Shown here: positions 1 through 12,599 of the stretch, piece after piece | Layout of the letters: the number at the start of each line of letters is the position of its first letter | How positions within the stretch are numbered: position 1 is the first letter of the stretch | From: Trichoplax sp. H2 | Lineage: Eukaryota > Placozoa > Uniplacotomia > Trichoplacea | DNA length: 64,000 bases | NCBI GenBank assembly: GCA_003344405.1 | Contig: NOWV01000013.1 | Span: 248,001-312,000, forward strand | Direction of reading: 5' to 3' | Translations under genes and position numbers: made by a program | The notes under the pieces: generated by a model | What the model was told of the DNA's origin: nothing | Database searches by the model: none | What the model saw: the letters and a program-made list of their open reading frames with translations, nothing else

Positions 1-586
1 CAATCCAGTTATACTACTTTAATTTAAATTATAGTAGTAATTACTATACTGTATATGCACCCCATTCTCTGAAATAGAATCGTCCATCTCATGCAGTATA
101 CTGTGACTTTTTAAAATATTATTGTCTATATTGACATTGGATGGTATTAGCGCGTATATTTACCAAAACTTGATGTTATAATACATTATTGATTCCATTA
201 CTTGCAATTTCCATATATTATCTTTAACATCGCTGAACTATAATTTTTATTTTTAGATCTTAAAAGTCAAGAAAAGCTCAATCTCGTTAGATAAAGTAAG
301 TGAAATATCTTAATGCATATGCCGCTTCATGATTAATGAGTATTCGTAAACTAATAGCCAATTAGTCTTCTATTGGGTTATTATATTAGGATACTTAAAT
401 GCGAAATTTACTTTAATGCTAGGGCTCGAAGTCACGCCATAAAACTATCTGTGTCAACAAAAATGCAGACTTGACAGAAAAGCAAGTGCTAGAAATACTT
501 CAAGAAACATTATCACAATAGATTTTGGCTCATAATTTAATCAATTGTTACCACAATATCAATATGGATAAAATAAAACTTTATAG

Positions 587-812
587 AGCTGGGAATAAGA
601 TCAACACTGCACTAACTATTCAGACAGTTGGTAGATAATAACAATCAGCAGGAACGCCATTCGGTTAAAGTCCTAAGAAAATTGCTCATAATTATCCTTA
701 GCTGGGAATAAAATCAACACTGCACTAACTATTCAGACACTTGACAGATAATAACAAGCAGCAAGAACACTATTAGGTTAAAACGCTGAGAAAATTGCTC
801 ATAATTATCCAG
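587..812. repeat. Two-copy tandem duplication, 113-bp unit
   Basis: Unit 1 (587-699) and unit 2 (700-812) are arranged head to tail. Both begin AGCTGGGAATAA, share the central block CACTGCACTAACTATTCAGA, and end with AAATTGCTCATAATTATCC. They differ at scattered positions. Nothing in them codes for protein. Confidence 0.85.
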
Positions 813-2898
813 TTTAATTAATGATAATCCCCCAAAATATTCTACCCTTCTGTTTAGCCTTTAAGAATGGAACCTTGTCAGTAATCAAATCGCCGATACA
901 CGCCATAAAGGTGGTACGATCTATGGTAATTAGATCAGAAATCTTTCTCTACTATACTTGATATTTTACTTTTAAATTTTTGTAAAATAAATTATATGTT
1001 GTCTATTTTAAGCTGTAATAGTATGTAAGTTATCACCACTTCCGAAATTGCAACTAAAGAAGAGACTAATTTTTGTATGTAGCCTGTGCACCATATAAAA
1101 AATTTTTTTTAATTATTTTTATGAATGGCAATATGATATTAAATTTATGTGTATATTAACTTAATCCAGAATATTGGATAAGGCTACCAAAATTGGGAAG
1201 TATATTAATTAATATTAGAGCCATGATTATACTTATACTATATTTATATTGTAATAAGCTAATCTGCTAACTACTATGTGTCTATACTATACATCTCTTC
1301 CATCGCATAAATTTCAGACTGTACATTAATTGAACCGAACACATTCGACCTGACCATCAGCATCGGGAATGACGTCAATATTATGACTACGACTATAAGA
1401 TTATGCTCTATTTTGATTATATATCACATATCCCATATATCAATGCTAATAGGTTCATCTGGATGCAGCGATTCTGCCTTTTATCGTATCAATTTTATGT
1501 ATTAGCTTACTCCAAGAGATTCAGTATGGCTATCAGAATCATGAACGATGGTCAAATTAAATTATCCATTTTTTAAAGTTAAATTATCAATTTGTTGTGA
1601 CATTATGACCAGTACTAATAACTTAGTAATAAGAATTGATATTGATACCAAATCAAATCCATCTTCCGGAACTACCACAACTACTTTGCTAGGTATGATT
1701 ATAGGCGTATGCTGTGTCCGTTGACTAGCCGATAGTCCTTCATCAATGGTGACTGCATATTCGCTTACTTAGTTATTAGAAATTGACGAAGACACCAGTA
1801 AGAATATGAGTCATCGCTTAAAATAAAAAAATATAAACAATGTACGTATGCCTATCATTAAATGCAGCTTATGTTCGGATCCTGTCGACGATTCGTCCAT
1901 AGAATAGCGTAAACAGTAGCTAGCTAATCCTATAAATTAAGCCAGTATCAATCCAGCAACCCCTTAATAGGATAAATTAGCTTGAATCCTATCCAATACT
2001 GCAACATAAACGCCTATGAAGAGTAAACCAATTTGAACACCGTCTGCTCGTGTTTATTTAGTCTTAGTGACCCATTACAAGGTACAATTTAGCCGGTACT
2101 TTTCTCAATGTCTATCGGAAGTATCGACATTGAGAGCTACTATGAGTGACAGAGTAGAGTAACGCATAAAACAGACCTAATATCGCGATCGAATGGCTGC
2201 GATATCATGGAGAATAAGCAAAATATTGAAAAAGAAGCAACCTGCAAGCCGCCATGGCCGTTATCGTTTGAATCGTTGCCACATCGTCATGTAGCTTATA
2301 TATAGCGTTGTAGGAGGGTTTTGCGTAGCTCGCCTACCGACAGACTGCCGTTTACGCACGCTCAATGGTGAGCATCGTGTTGCGCTTTTAGCTATAGTAT
2401 TTGAGTAGAACTACGCAAGAGGGAGTACTGTTGTCATACAAAAGTCTCTTGCTATCATTTATGCGATTTCGTGGCTGAGTGGTTACCACCATACAAGCCA
2501 CTCTGAACCCACCGATTTGACAGCAATACACCCGATAGTGCTCTACGTTCTCATACAGTATAGAGCAAAATCGATCAACTCTGCTACCCCACCCACCCCT
2601 TGGCCAAAGCTCTTAAAGCGATCCATCGCCGCCGCGCTGGCTCATAGCGTTGCAAGAGTGTGGGCAAGAAAGCTGCTAGGTAATTCCTCTTCTCTTCTTC
2701 ACTATTTCTATCTCTAAGGTAGGCTGATCAATTCATGTCTATTAGCTAAGAAATGCAATTCTACAGGTACTGTAAGGATGATATTTTCTCATGCAATAGT
2801 ACTGTCATTGCGAGCAGGATATTTTCCGTTGATAACGGTTGTCAATGTTACGGTATTCGTCCGTTAAGAAATGATGGACGTAGTCGTATACAATTGCG

Positions 2899-3186
2899 CT
2901 TGAACTTTTTCTTTTGCTACGATCGATGATGGAGTTTATGGAATAAATTAGATAGCTAGGCAGTTAAGAAAGAGTCATTACTTTAAGATATATTAGCACT
3001 CCATGCTATCTGTACTTGTATTGCAGGATGATATTTTCCATACATATCTTGAGTCATGTTATAATATCGGTCCGATCATAGGATACGACATGGGGTCGAA
3101 CTTGGCTTTTTTTTGCTTTTTGTCCATCATGGAGTTTGTAGAGAAAAAATGAATGAGTCAGGCATTCAGGAAAGAGCGATGACTTT
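2899..3186. repeat. Degenerate direct duplication, spacing about 195 bp
   Basis: The segments at about 2899-2990 and 3093-3186 resemble each other: a T-rich run with CTTTTGCT or GCTTTTTG, then GATGGAGTTT or CATGGAGTTTG, then a GCAGTTAAGAAAGAG or GCATTCAGGAAAGAG block before ACTTTA. The similarity extends weakly to the left (GGATGATATTTTC at about 2776 and 3027). Confidence 0.55.
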
Positions 3187-3882
3187 AAAAAGAGAACATA
3201 CGTAGATATGCATTCGTATTACATGCTTATACAACTAGAAATAATTGTCATACCTACTGTGAAACAGCTACTTCTGACCTCGGAAAGACACTTATGCAAG
3301 TTGGCTAGAATATCCATGTTACTTGTATTCAATGAGGAAGCGACTGTGCAGTAGAACGTAACTGTTCAATGGATCATGGCAACAAAACAACAAGATCATC
3401 AACTCCCTCAAAATAAACTCAATACATTCAATGTGCATGGGATCTGTAGATGATACATCACCGCTTTAAAATTGAAATAGATGATTTCTATCCTATTTAC
3501 TATAAACACACGATGATTGAATTGCATGAGCTGATCTACTACGAGACGAGTGTTGTTGTGCTCAGCATTTCCGATCAAACACCCCAATAAATTGATTACT
3601 GTTACTACTCATCGACAAACTCACTCATGGATTAATGTCTCTTTCTCTGACTTAATGGACTACTTCCTAGTTTGGTAGATCGATAAAATTTCCTATCGTA
3701 TCGCTTTAACCATGTTCCACCTAATGAATGATTCGACCATTTATAATAATAATAATTATATACTCGTATTAAGGGAAAACTTTGTAATCCTTTCATTTCT
3801 TATTCCACAGGAAATTATTACTCTACGGCAGACCAAAACTTGTACATCAAAGGAGAGTATTGTCTGATACTACCATCAAACG

Positions 3883-6800
3883 ATGGCTCATCGAAACAGT
3901 GATAATCCAAATGTCCAAATCCGAAATCGATCAGAAAGTACATCGCATCTTGCTGATCAAGGTACTGGATTTTTCCAGTGGGGCCGCGATCTAGGTGGTA
4001 CCGATTCTAATCATAAATTTACCGAACATGAAAAAGACTTGCTTGCTCAATACCAAAGCGCCGATTACTTACCGCCATATAGCTGTGCTTATAAGGTTTG
4101 TCACTTTACAATGGATGTAAAGTAAGATCAACAAAGTAATCGATCTAATCTCCTCATCATATTAGTGATCAATCTACTTGAAGCAAATATCCAAACTACT
4201 TCTTCATGTACATGATTGTCACAAAGTAACATTAGCCCGTTGTGTGAAACTTGACAATTACAAGTGTTAGATCTGTTGTTTTTCTAAAATAGCTATTGGT
4301 ATGATGAACGATACTGCTATAGTCCACAGTCTCATTCATTATCATTTGAAACGTAGTACTGAAATCGTAGTCATCAAAATGGCAATATCGCTCACTTTCC
4401 CTACTCTATTGCTTCGTCGAGTGACCACAAACTAGGGCTAGCACATCGCGAGGTGGACTAGCACAAAATTAGTTAGGATTTATCAAGCGATAGCTTTCTA
4501 CACTTTCTAGTCAATGTGGTATCATCAACCTTTTAATAAAAGTTTATAATTTCCATGAGACAATCAAAGCTTTATTGAAAACACAGTGCCCTATCCAGAT
4601 TTTAAACTAATTTCTTCTTTTACCATTACTATAAAGTTATAGTGACTGATGAATTATTACTATTCCATGAAAGTTTTAAATTGTTAATTGTGCGATAATT
4701 TCCCTATGCTAATATTGTAACCAAAATACACCATTGAAGCTTTGAAGAATTTTCCCATCTTGGAAATCAATTATCTTTAGCTAATTAATTAGCGGCACAT
4801 TATATTAATAACGGTCTCAAATATTGCTAATCAAAACAATACGTCTGATGTATTATACATTTAATTCAGTTATCATCCGTATTCATTCTGATTTAGTGGA
4901 CTGTAATAAATAATGAATGAATATTTGAGTATTGAAATCAATTGCTTAACAAGGTTGTCTGGTACTGAATTTTTATTTTCAAACTTAATAATTCCTTATG
5001 GGTTTCTCACCAACAAGTAACTATAAATTTTCGTTATGAAAGGCAATCCATACTACACGTACAACCATACAGCGTGCTACTGTAGAGGAGTAGACATTGC
5101 GTTAAGCTACTGCCTAAGAAAGTTTTATAATAAATACCTTAGGCGAAACTGTCAACATAAAGTTAGCATTGGTAATAAAATTAAATTTGTTGGCTAGCTT
5201 CATTAAAAATATTAGTTGATTGCCTATTGACTCAAAAGATATGTCATTTGGTACGTACAGTATAAGCAATTGCTAGCGAACTGTGTGCTATTAAATATAA
5301 TAAAATAATTAGCAGTCCATGCTCTGTGGCACTAATTAAACAGCATAAATGCCTATACATCTGCTAATCTGACTATTGCAATTACTCCGTTTTATGTGTG
5401 CAATCAAATCCAGCTAATCTAGCGTAATCAAAATATGAATAAATAGATAAATGGGTGTGTTTATTGATCAACGTGAGACATTTTACCATATGGTGATGTG
5501 ACATATATATTTATATTAAGATGTAAGCGTATCCATTCAGTAAATAAGATGACCGTTTGAACCCAAAATTGATAACAAGCCCTTGATGCTGCAAAAGTCA
5601 ATCATTTTCCGATGCATTAAAGCAATTTAATTATTAAATCATAAATAGCTATCTAAATTTTTAAATTTTACCACACAATTAGAATTATCTAATTTTATTA
5701 CTGCATATAGGAATGGCTACGTCAACAACCTGCAAGATTAGATTGGGATAAATGGCTAATGATGGGTATTATTGGTTTTGTTGTTGGTATTACAGGATTT
5801 CTAATGCATCAAACTATTGGAGTTATTGCAGAGTATGTATATTACTTATTTATTGATAGATACCTTTACCTCCTTCGGCAATAAACGATGGTAGCGTACC
5901 TTTTGTTATACCAGCAATTTACCGTAATATGGAAGAGTGTAATTGTAACGGAAATAAACCAGTTCAGTCAGCAGATATTTAGTATTTATTTAGAATGATA
6001 TACGTATAAGTCATCAAAATTGTACTACTTTCCTATTGATCCAGGAGAGAAATGAATTCAACTGTCGCCATTTTTCATACTTCATATCCAATATTACTTG
6101 TGTACAGTTAATCAAAGATGTTCTTTCTTTTATCATATAGCTTGAAATGGGATCGCGCTTATGAGTACGTCAAGGTAAGCTATGACTCCTATCCTTACCT
6201 AATTTGAAGCATTAAAATATAATAATCTTGCAATTTTTACTGTTGCTGGTTCTGATTGTACCTATACGCATACCCTTTTATAGGAAAGAAATTTTGGAAT
6301 GGCATGGGTCTGGCTTGCGTTGATTGGTATTGGATTCGCTATTATTTCCTCTTTATTGGTTGTTGTAAGTATCTAATAACTACAGTACTGTATCAATAGA
6401 AATACTGGTATACGCGTGTATCAAATTGCACAAATTCAGTCAATCAACTTGTTGCACCATTCAATTTCTACTGTTATTAAATAGCTAACAAAGTCTGTTG
6501 ATACAATTTACAGCTATTTCACTTACCAGCTGGTGGATCAGGCATGCCCGAATTAATTGGGTTCTTAAATGGTACTCTTATTAGAAACGTCTTTGGCATA
6601 AAGACTGCAGTCATCAAGTTTCTATCTTGTGTATGTGCGGTTGGATCTGGTCTACCGGTTGGACCTGAAGGACCTATGATTCATTTAGGGTACTGAAGAG
6701 CTAATATCAATCGAGATTTGCTAAACTTAACTCACTGAGCGTATCCAATATAATAAATTTAATATTTTAATATAGGGCACTTATTGGAGGAGGCTTAAGC

Positions 6801-9800
6801 CAAGCCAAATCTTCAATCCTTAATTGTATTCTACCTATATTTGGAAGATTTCGTAATCCAGAAGATGAGTACGTCATCTATAGTTTTCTACAACTGTATT
6901 TGATAGTTTATTAATTGCGTCACAATATCAATATAATAATAGATCATCTGTATTCAATATTCAAAACTGACACAATTTATAGGCGTAATTTCATTAGTGC
7001 CGGAGCAGGAGCTGGAGTATCTGCAGCGTTTGGGGCTCCTGTTGGTGGATTACTATTCACTATGGAAGAAGTATCGTCTTTTTGGAGCTTAAAGCATGGC
7101 TGGATGACATTTTTCTGCTGCATGACATCGACATTTACAACAGTAAATAATTATTCCTTCAAATCAGTAAACCAATCGACTAAAATTGTATCCCAATGTT
7201 CTTATTTTAAAATTTAATCAATTACTACTCAGGATCTATTCAACTCAGCTTTTCAAGGTTTTCGATATACAGGCGATTTTGGTGCCTTTAAATCGAGAAA
7301 ATACATCTTATTCGAAGTATTTATTCGCAATTACTATCAGTTGTATTGTAATTCTATTTAAGGCGATTGTTTTAACATTTATAATTACTTATGAAAACAG
7401 GTTAAAAAAGAAATTTCCTTAAACATCTTGGCTTTCATACCATCCTTAATTATTGGAATGATTGGAGGCCTATTAGGTGCACTCTTTACCTTTCTAAATT
7501 TAAAGGTAATTACATCACATTTAACGTAACAACTACAATATATTAATTTTTATTAGAATTTAGAATTTAAGTATTAATACCGTCAATTTTATTATCAAGA
7601 TCGCTCGATCTCGCCGTCGCTTAGTTGGACGCTTTAAATCGACGTGGGTAAAAAACTTGATTCGCGTTTCCGAAGTTACATTAATCATGGTAAGTGTTAT
7701 AATCTAAGTATGAAGTACAATGCCCTACACGGTACGCATTATAATCTAAAATCTACCATTATCTTGGTTGTCTAGACCCTTACTGCAACCATGTCCATTC
7801 TGTTACCCGGTGGCTTTGGTTGTACTCCATATCAATGTCAGAATGTTAACACTACTGCTAATGTCTACCAGGGACCACTATGCAGACGTGGAGACCAGTA
7901 TAAAATTCATACCGAAAACGAAGTCGTTGGTTATACCTGTCCTGTTGGTATAACGAAGAACGTAAGCTCTCAAGTATATTTTACCAATCAAACCTATAAT
8001 CAAGGTAAGTTGGATGTGTTAAGCCAAGTCTACCTGCATCCTACTACATTAGGACTTTTATTTTTTCATTAGTGGCCTCACTAGTATCAGTGCAAGGAGA
8101 AGAGGCTATTCATCGTCTATTTTCCCGACAAACTTATCTACAATTTGATATTGGGTATTTATACCACCGATTTTATTAATACACTTCATTTGCAGCGGTG
8201 ATTTCATATCATCTAACTATTCTTTTCATCTGACTAATGTTTTCAGCCCATTAGCAACAGTGTTAGTGCTGTATTTCACCTTAGCCTGCTGGACTGCCGG
8301 TAGCGCAGTGTCAAGTGGTCTTGTAGTGCCTATGCTGTAAGGAGCTAACTCGTACATTACTTATTTTACAGAAGTATTGACTCTAAATACCGTAAAGGAT
8401 ATAAGTAAAATTATGAGTAACCCTTTAATCAATTGGCACTAAATTTTCTGATTAAACTTTTAATAATAATTCTTTTACTATTTCTATCACTATCAGACCG
8501 TAACTATATTGATATCAAATAAATGTGTAATTATACATACTATAATAATAATTTTACGGATATAAATTACCTGCTTACAGACTTGTTGGAGCGTTATACG
8601 GTCGCCTTATTGGCAGATTATTGGTAGTTATGTTCGGTGTTCATCAAACAGGCAAGATTTTGAAATACTATCCATAAACTACGACGCAGGTAATAAACAA
8701 TTTATCTGAAAACTAGTTCTTCATTCTGCAGGCTACTGGGCGTGGATGGATCCCGGTGCGTTCGCGTTAGTCGGCGCTGCGTCGTTCTTTGGAGGTGTAT
8801 CGAGATTAACGATGGCTTTAGCTGTAATCATGGTACAAAATTTTTCCATTCTATAATATACCTTAAATTAAAAATTATCAATTTATCCTACGCATTGACT
8901 GCGAAGGATACTAATGTAGCCCTTATAATGCTACTTTGCTCTTAATGCTTTAGATGGAAATTACCAACGATATTCAATTTCTATTGTTGGTCATGGTAGC
9001 AATATTAAGTGCAAAAGTATTGGGTGATTATATCACTCATCCGCTGTATCACGCTCTTCTTGAAATGAAATGTATTCCGTTTTTAGACAACGAATTATCC
9101 TTACACGATGAACACCATAACATGTTCGAATGAATTACGTTTGATGACGCATTTAGGATGATAATGCAATAAGTGCATCATTAATATTGGTCTATTTTTA
9201 AATATAATATTTAGACTAAACCTAGAATTTTACACTGCTGGCGATGTTATGACCAAAAAGCCTAAGGTACGTCTCCTAGATTAATTAGGAGTGCCGTAAA
9301 TATTAATATACTGCATATATAGTTCTTACTATTTTCCGATAAATGGTACAAACTTACATCCTCATTGGCTACGATTAATAATAATACAGTGTGTATATGA
9401 GCGCGAATCCGTAGCAAAACTGGCAAGATTGCTCCAAGAAACTAAGCATGGCGGTTTTCCTGTCATTAGGAAAGACGCCGTTAGTGGCCGAGATGTATTT
9501 GTTGGAATGATGTCGAGGTAAATCAGGAGAATTCATTTTCTAGTCTTTTCTATTTTCTAACTAGAATTGTAATTTCACGATAGCATGTTGATAATCTGTT
9601 TACAGAGATGAGTTAGAAGTGTTGTTGGCGGTTGGAGATTCCGTGTTTGAAGATCAATTTGGAAATAATGCTCACGAGATTGGCATTCTGCGTTATAATA
9701 TGGTATTAATTATATTATCGATATATAATAAAATACTATAGCACCTCATCGAAACGTTGAAGTTAACATTCCATTCGGTATATATATCTAGATGCATGAA

Positions 9801-10530
9801 GCGATTCTGCCAGTGAATTTTAATGAAACCGTGGCGAAATATGCTTCAGATGAAGCTTACCAACAATCTTATCTTAATCTTGTAAATACCTTATGATTAT
9901 ATTACTTTTTAAAACATAAAAGTTTCTTTGAAATATCGGACCACATTTCCAAACTTTTTGTATTGTTTTGGAATTGATTAAATCGAAAGTCTATACTACA
10001 ATGGTTATTGATTATGCGTTTCTATACTTACATACCTAGATTCCGTATATCAACCGATCTGTTACCAGTATTCAGATGTCATTCTCTCTACGTAGAACTT
10101 ATATTCTCTTCCGCACGATGGGAATGAGGTAACGTATTCATAAGTAGTATAGATAGCATAATTTCGGATTGATTGTGACTCCGAATATACATATACTTGG
10201 TATACTCGTTTGTATGAAGAAAATAGCTATCGTATAACACTTTATTTTATTAATTTCTTAGGCATTTACCTATAGTCGATGAAGTTAACAGGTAAGCTAG
10301 CTAATTATCCAAATAGAATTTATGGCAGGACCCAATATTGCCTGACGATCAATAATTACTGAAACGTTTGTATTTACAGAGTTGTCGGTATTTTAACCCG
10401 TAAGGATCTAATGGGATTTAGTATTGAAGAGCATATCCATGGCGATGACTATGGTCATGACCATATGCGTACCCCAACTGGTAAAAGAAGCGGAGATTTG
10501 GAACTGGATGAATTTCATCGTCGCGCTTAA
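3883..10530 (+). CDS. ClC chloride/proton exchanger A (ClC-6/7-like), 23 exons
   Basis: Membrane anion transporter of the ClC family, about 845 residues. Exons: 3883-4095, 5711-5832, 6141-6174, 6284-6364, 6514-6689, 6776-6868, 6983-7142, 7233-7316, 7401-7505, 7600-7689, 7776-8004, 8073-8154, 8247-8336, 8581-8651, 8732-8832, 8954-9123, 9215-9266, 9390-9517, 9606-9702, 9792-9881, 10040-10128, 10262-10291, 10380-10530. All phases join without a stop. Seen: GSGMPE (158-163, anion-coordinating Ser), GPEGP (200-204, gating Glu 202), GAPVGG followed by MEE (proton-pathway Glu 269), SGLVVPML (513-520), helix-R Tyr 609, then two CBS domains (about 634-705 and 727-815). Both glutamates and their 67-residue spacing match ClC-7-type exchangers, so Cl-/H+ exchange in endosomes or lysosomes is inferred. 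A Cys-rich loop in exon 11 carries several N-glycosylation sites. Oddities: intron 14 starts GC; the exon 16 donor (GTTCGA) is weak; the gating motif has Pro instead of Lys. Confidence 0.93.
8652..8731 (+). promoter_or_regulatory. Probable GC-AG intron in ClC gene A
   Basis: The donor reads CAG|GCAAGA and the acceptor CTGCAG|GC. Joining here restores the glycine shared with ClC gene B, whose equivalent donor is the ordinary CAG|GTAACG at 20971. The GC donor otherwise matches the consensus well, as is usual for GC-AG introns. Confidence 0.75.
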
Positions 10531-11639
10531 ATTTATATCATGTATCTATAAAAATCTATGCGAAAGGCTATCATAAATTTGCTCGCTACGAAGTATTATC
10601 CCTTTCCAATTTTAAATTTTAAATCGGACTTTGAACACACAGTGCTTACAATTATTTGAAGAAATAAGCGATACAATTTTTAATAAGGATGTTAAAGTTA
10701 CACAGCCCATGATCAAAAAATACGTCAAAATCAGCTTTATATATATATATAACAATGCTACCAGTTTGACTTATCGTCCATGAATACATTGGGATTATCT
10801 ATAAATTTTTTTTACTGTATGTTATCGTTAACTATGTATTTCTATCCTGCAACAAATGTAATACAAATTGCAGAATATTTTGCAAGTGTTTAACAGAGAG
10901 CTTGAACAGTAATTTTGGGAAAAATTATTGTATATCGCATTCTAGACAACATTTTTGAAGACCTGAACTAAATAATAGCATTTTTTATTTATTTATTTTT
11001 TACTTGTAATGTACTAGCAGCATTTAAAATAAGTACGATACGGCTATAGTACTCTTTAATCCAACACAATTTCTTACTATTTGTATGCTATAAGGACCAT
11101 GATTTGTTACCAATATTCTTTTAAATTCATCAACCTTACTAATGTATTTGCAAAGCTAGAATATGAGCGAATATTTTAATAGATACAATAAAATATGTTA
11201 GCGGTTATATTGAGACCTAAAAATTACAAGATTAGCATTTTATAGCTTTAGTCTTTGTTAACCCATAATTTTGTGTATTCACGATACTATACCATGTTAT
11301 CCCATATTTAATGAAATCAGAAATTTGTATTAACGTATAAAGATCTATTTCAACCCACAAGAGCATAATTCTATAAAAGTGCTTCAATACTCTCATAAAG
11401 AAATTGGATTAAATCTGCATGAAATTAGTCAAAGCGGTTTTCAGATTAAATGATACTCTTATTTAATTCCAATTTCTCGAAAGACCTGTCAACTTTAGTT
11501 TCGCTTAAGTTATTTAGATTTACGAAGTGAGATCTGATTCTCTAGATGGTGATGCATGTCCTTGTATACAAATTGTCGCACTCAATATTAATATGAGGGT
11601 GTCAAAACCTTGTATATTCGCTAAAGTAGTAATACACCC

Positions 11640-11945
11640 TTACAGTTATCAATCAAGCCACTCTCTAAATCCAGATTTACATTTATAAATCAAGCTAATC
11701 CCTAAATTTTGAATCTATTTATCTTTACTGGTCCTTATTATTAACGGTAGACAGTAAATAATCTTCAAACACCTGATATAAGTACCACAACGTCATTCTA
11801 TTTCTATATATCAAGCACAAATAGCAATTTATCCTTACATTTACCAGTCAAACCACTCTCTAAATTAAAACTTTGACTAATGAAATACGTTAATTAACCC
11901 TTATTATTAACTGTATGCACTCAATTATTTTCTTAAATCTCTCAG
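11640..11945. repeat. Degenerate two-copy repeat, period about 190 bp
   Basis: Shared landmarks in the same order: CAATCAAGCCACTCTCTAAA against CAGTCAAACCACTCTCTAAA, then TCCTTATTATTAAC against CCCTTATTATTAAC, then GTAGACAGTAAATAATCTTC against GTATGCACTCAATTATTTTC. Heavily diverged. Confidence 0.55.
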
Positions 11946-12599
11946 CAAATATCAGAAAAATAATCGAATTTTTATAAAAAATTACGAGTATGGTCTTGCA
12001 TGCTACGTTGTAAATAGCCTACTGCATCGGTTACATGCAGTATATCCCACTTTATTTATCATTTCATTACTTGACTAATTTTTTTAACGATAGTATGTAT
12101 CAAGTATTTATTTATACCACAACTTTAAAGTACACAAAGGTTCCATCTATTTAAACTTAACAGAAATGTTCTACCACAGGAGAATCACATAATAACGGTA
12201 TAGTAATTTGATTTTCAATTCAAATGGAGCTGAAAGATTGATATTTATTGGATGACAAAATGGAACAATATTTATGCGATATAAAGGTTAATGCTAGATT
12301 TATAATTGGATATATTATCTTTCAGTAATACAATTATATAAATAGCCCAGATTGGAACTTAATAAACAATAAGACTATAAACTTCTAAGCTTGATATTTA
12401 AATTGATATTTTATTTAAATCGCCCAAAGTAAGAAGGAATACATCTAAATAAAGTAGGTGGGGAAATCAACGGGCACAATAAATACGAGGATAATAAACT
12501 ACTAATCTGGGCAGGCAAATTAACATTTATTTTACTAAATCAACCACTGGAAATAAAAGCCCTGAATAAACTAGAAACGTTGATATAGTAAAATAGACA

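Larger units (their letters stand above)
1..3882. other. Intergenic region upstream of ClC gene A
   Basis: No supportable gene. The stretch is AT-rich, with a slightly more CpG-rich island around 2180-2420 that could be promoter-proximal. It holds a tandem duplication at 587-812 and a degenerate duplication at about 2899-3186. A possible splice acceptor at about 3810 (pyrimidine-rich tract ending in CACAG) lies 70 bases before the ClC start codon, so a non-coding first exon further upstream is possible; I could not locate it. Confidence 0.5.

Noticed and set aside
2465-2525. tRNA-like D-arm sequence (GTGGCTGAGTGGTTA)
   Set aside because: It resembles the A box of a Ser/Leu tRNA, but there is no B box (GGTTCGAATCC type) or closing acceptor stem downstream.
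2517-2717. Open frame of 66 codons in a more GC-rich patch
   Set aside because: No recognisable motif, no splice partner that extends it, and no paralogue in the window.
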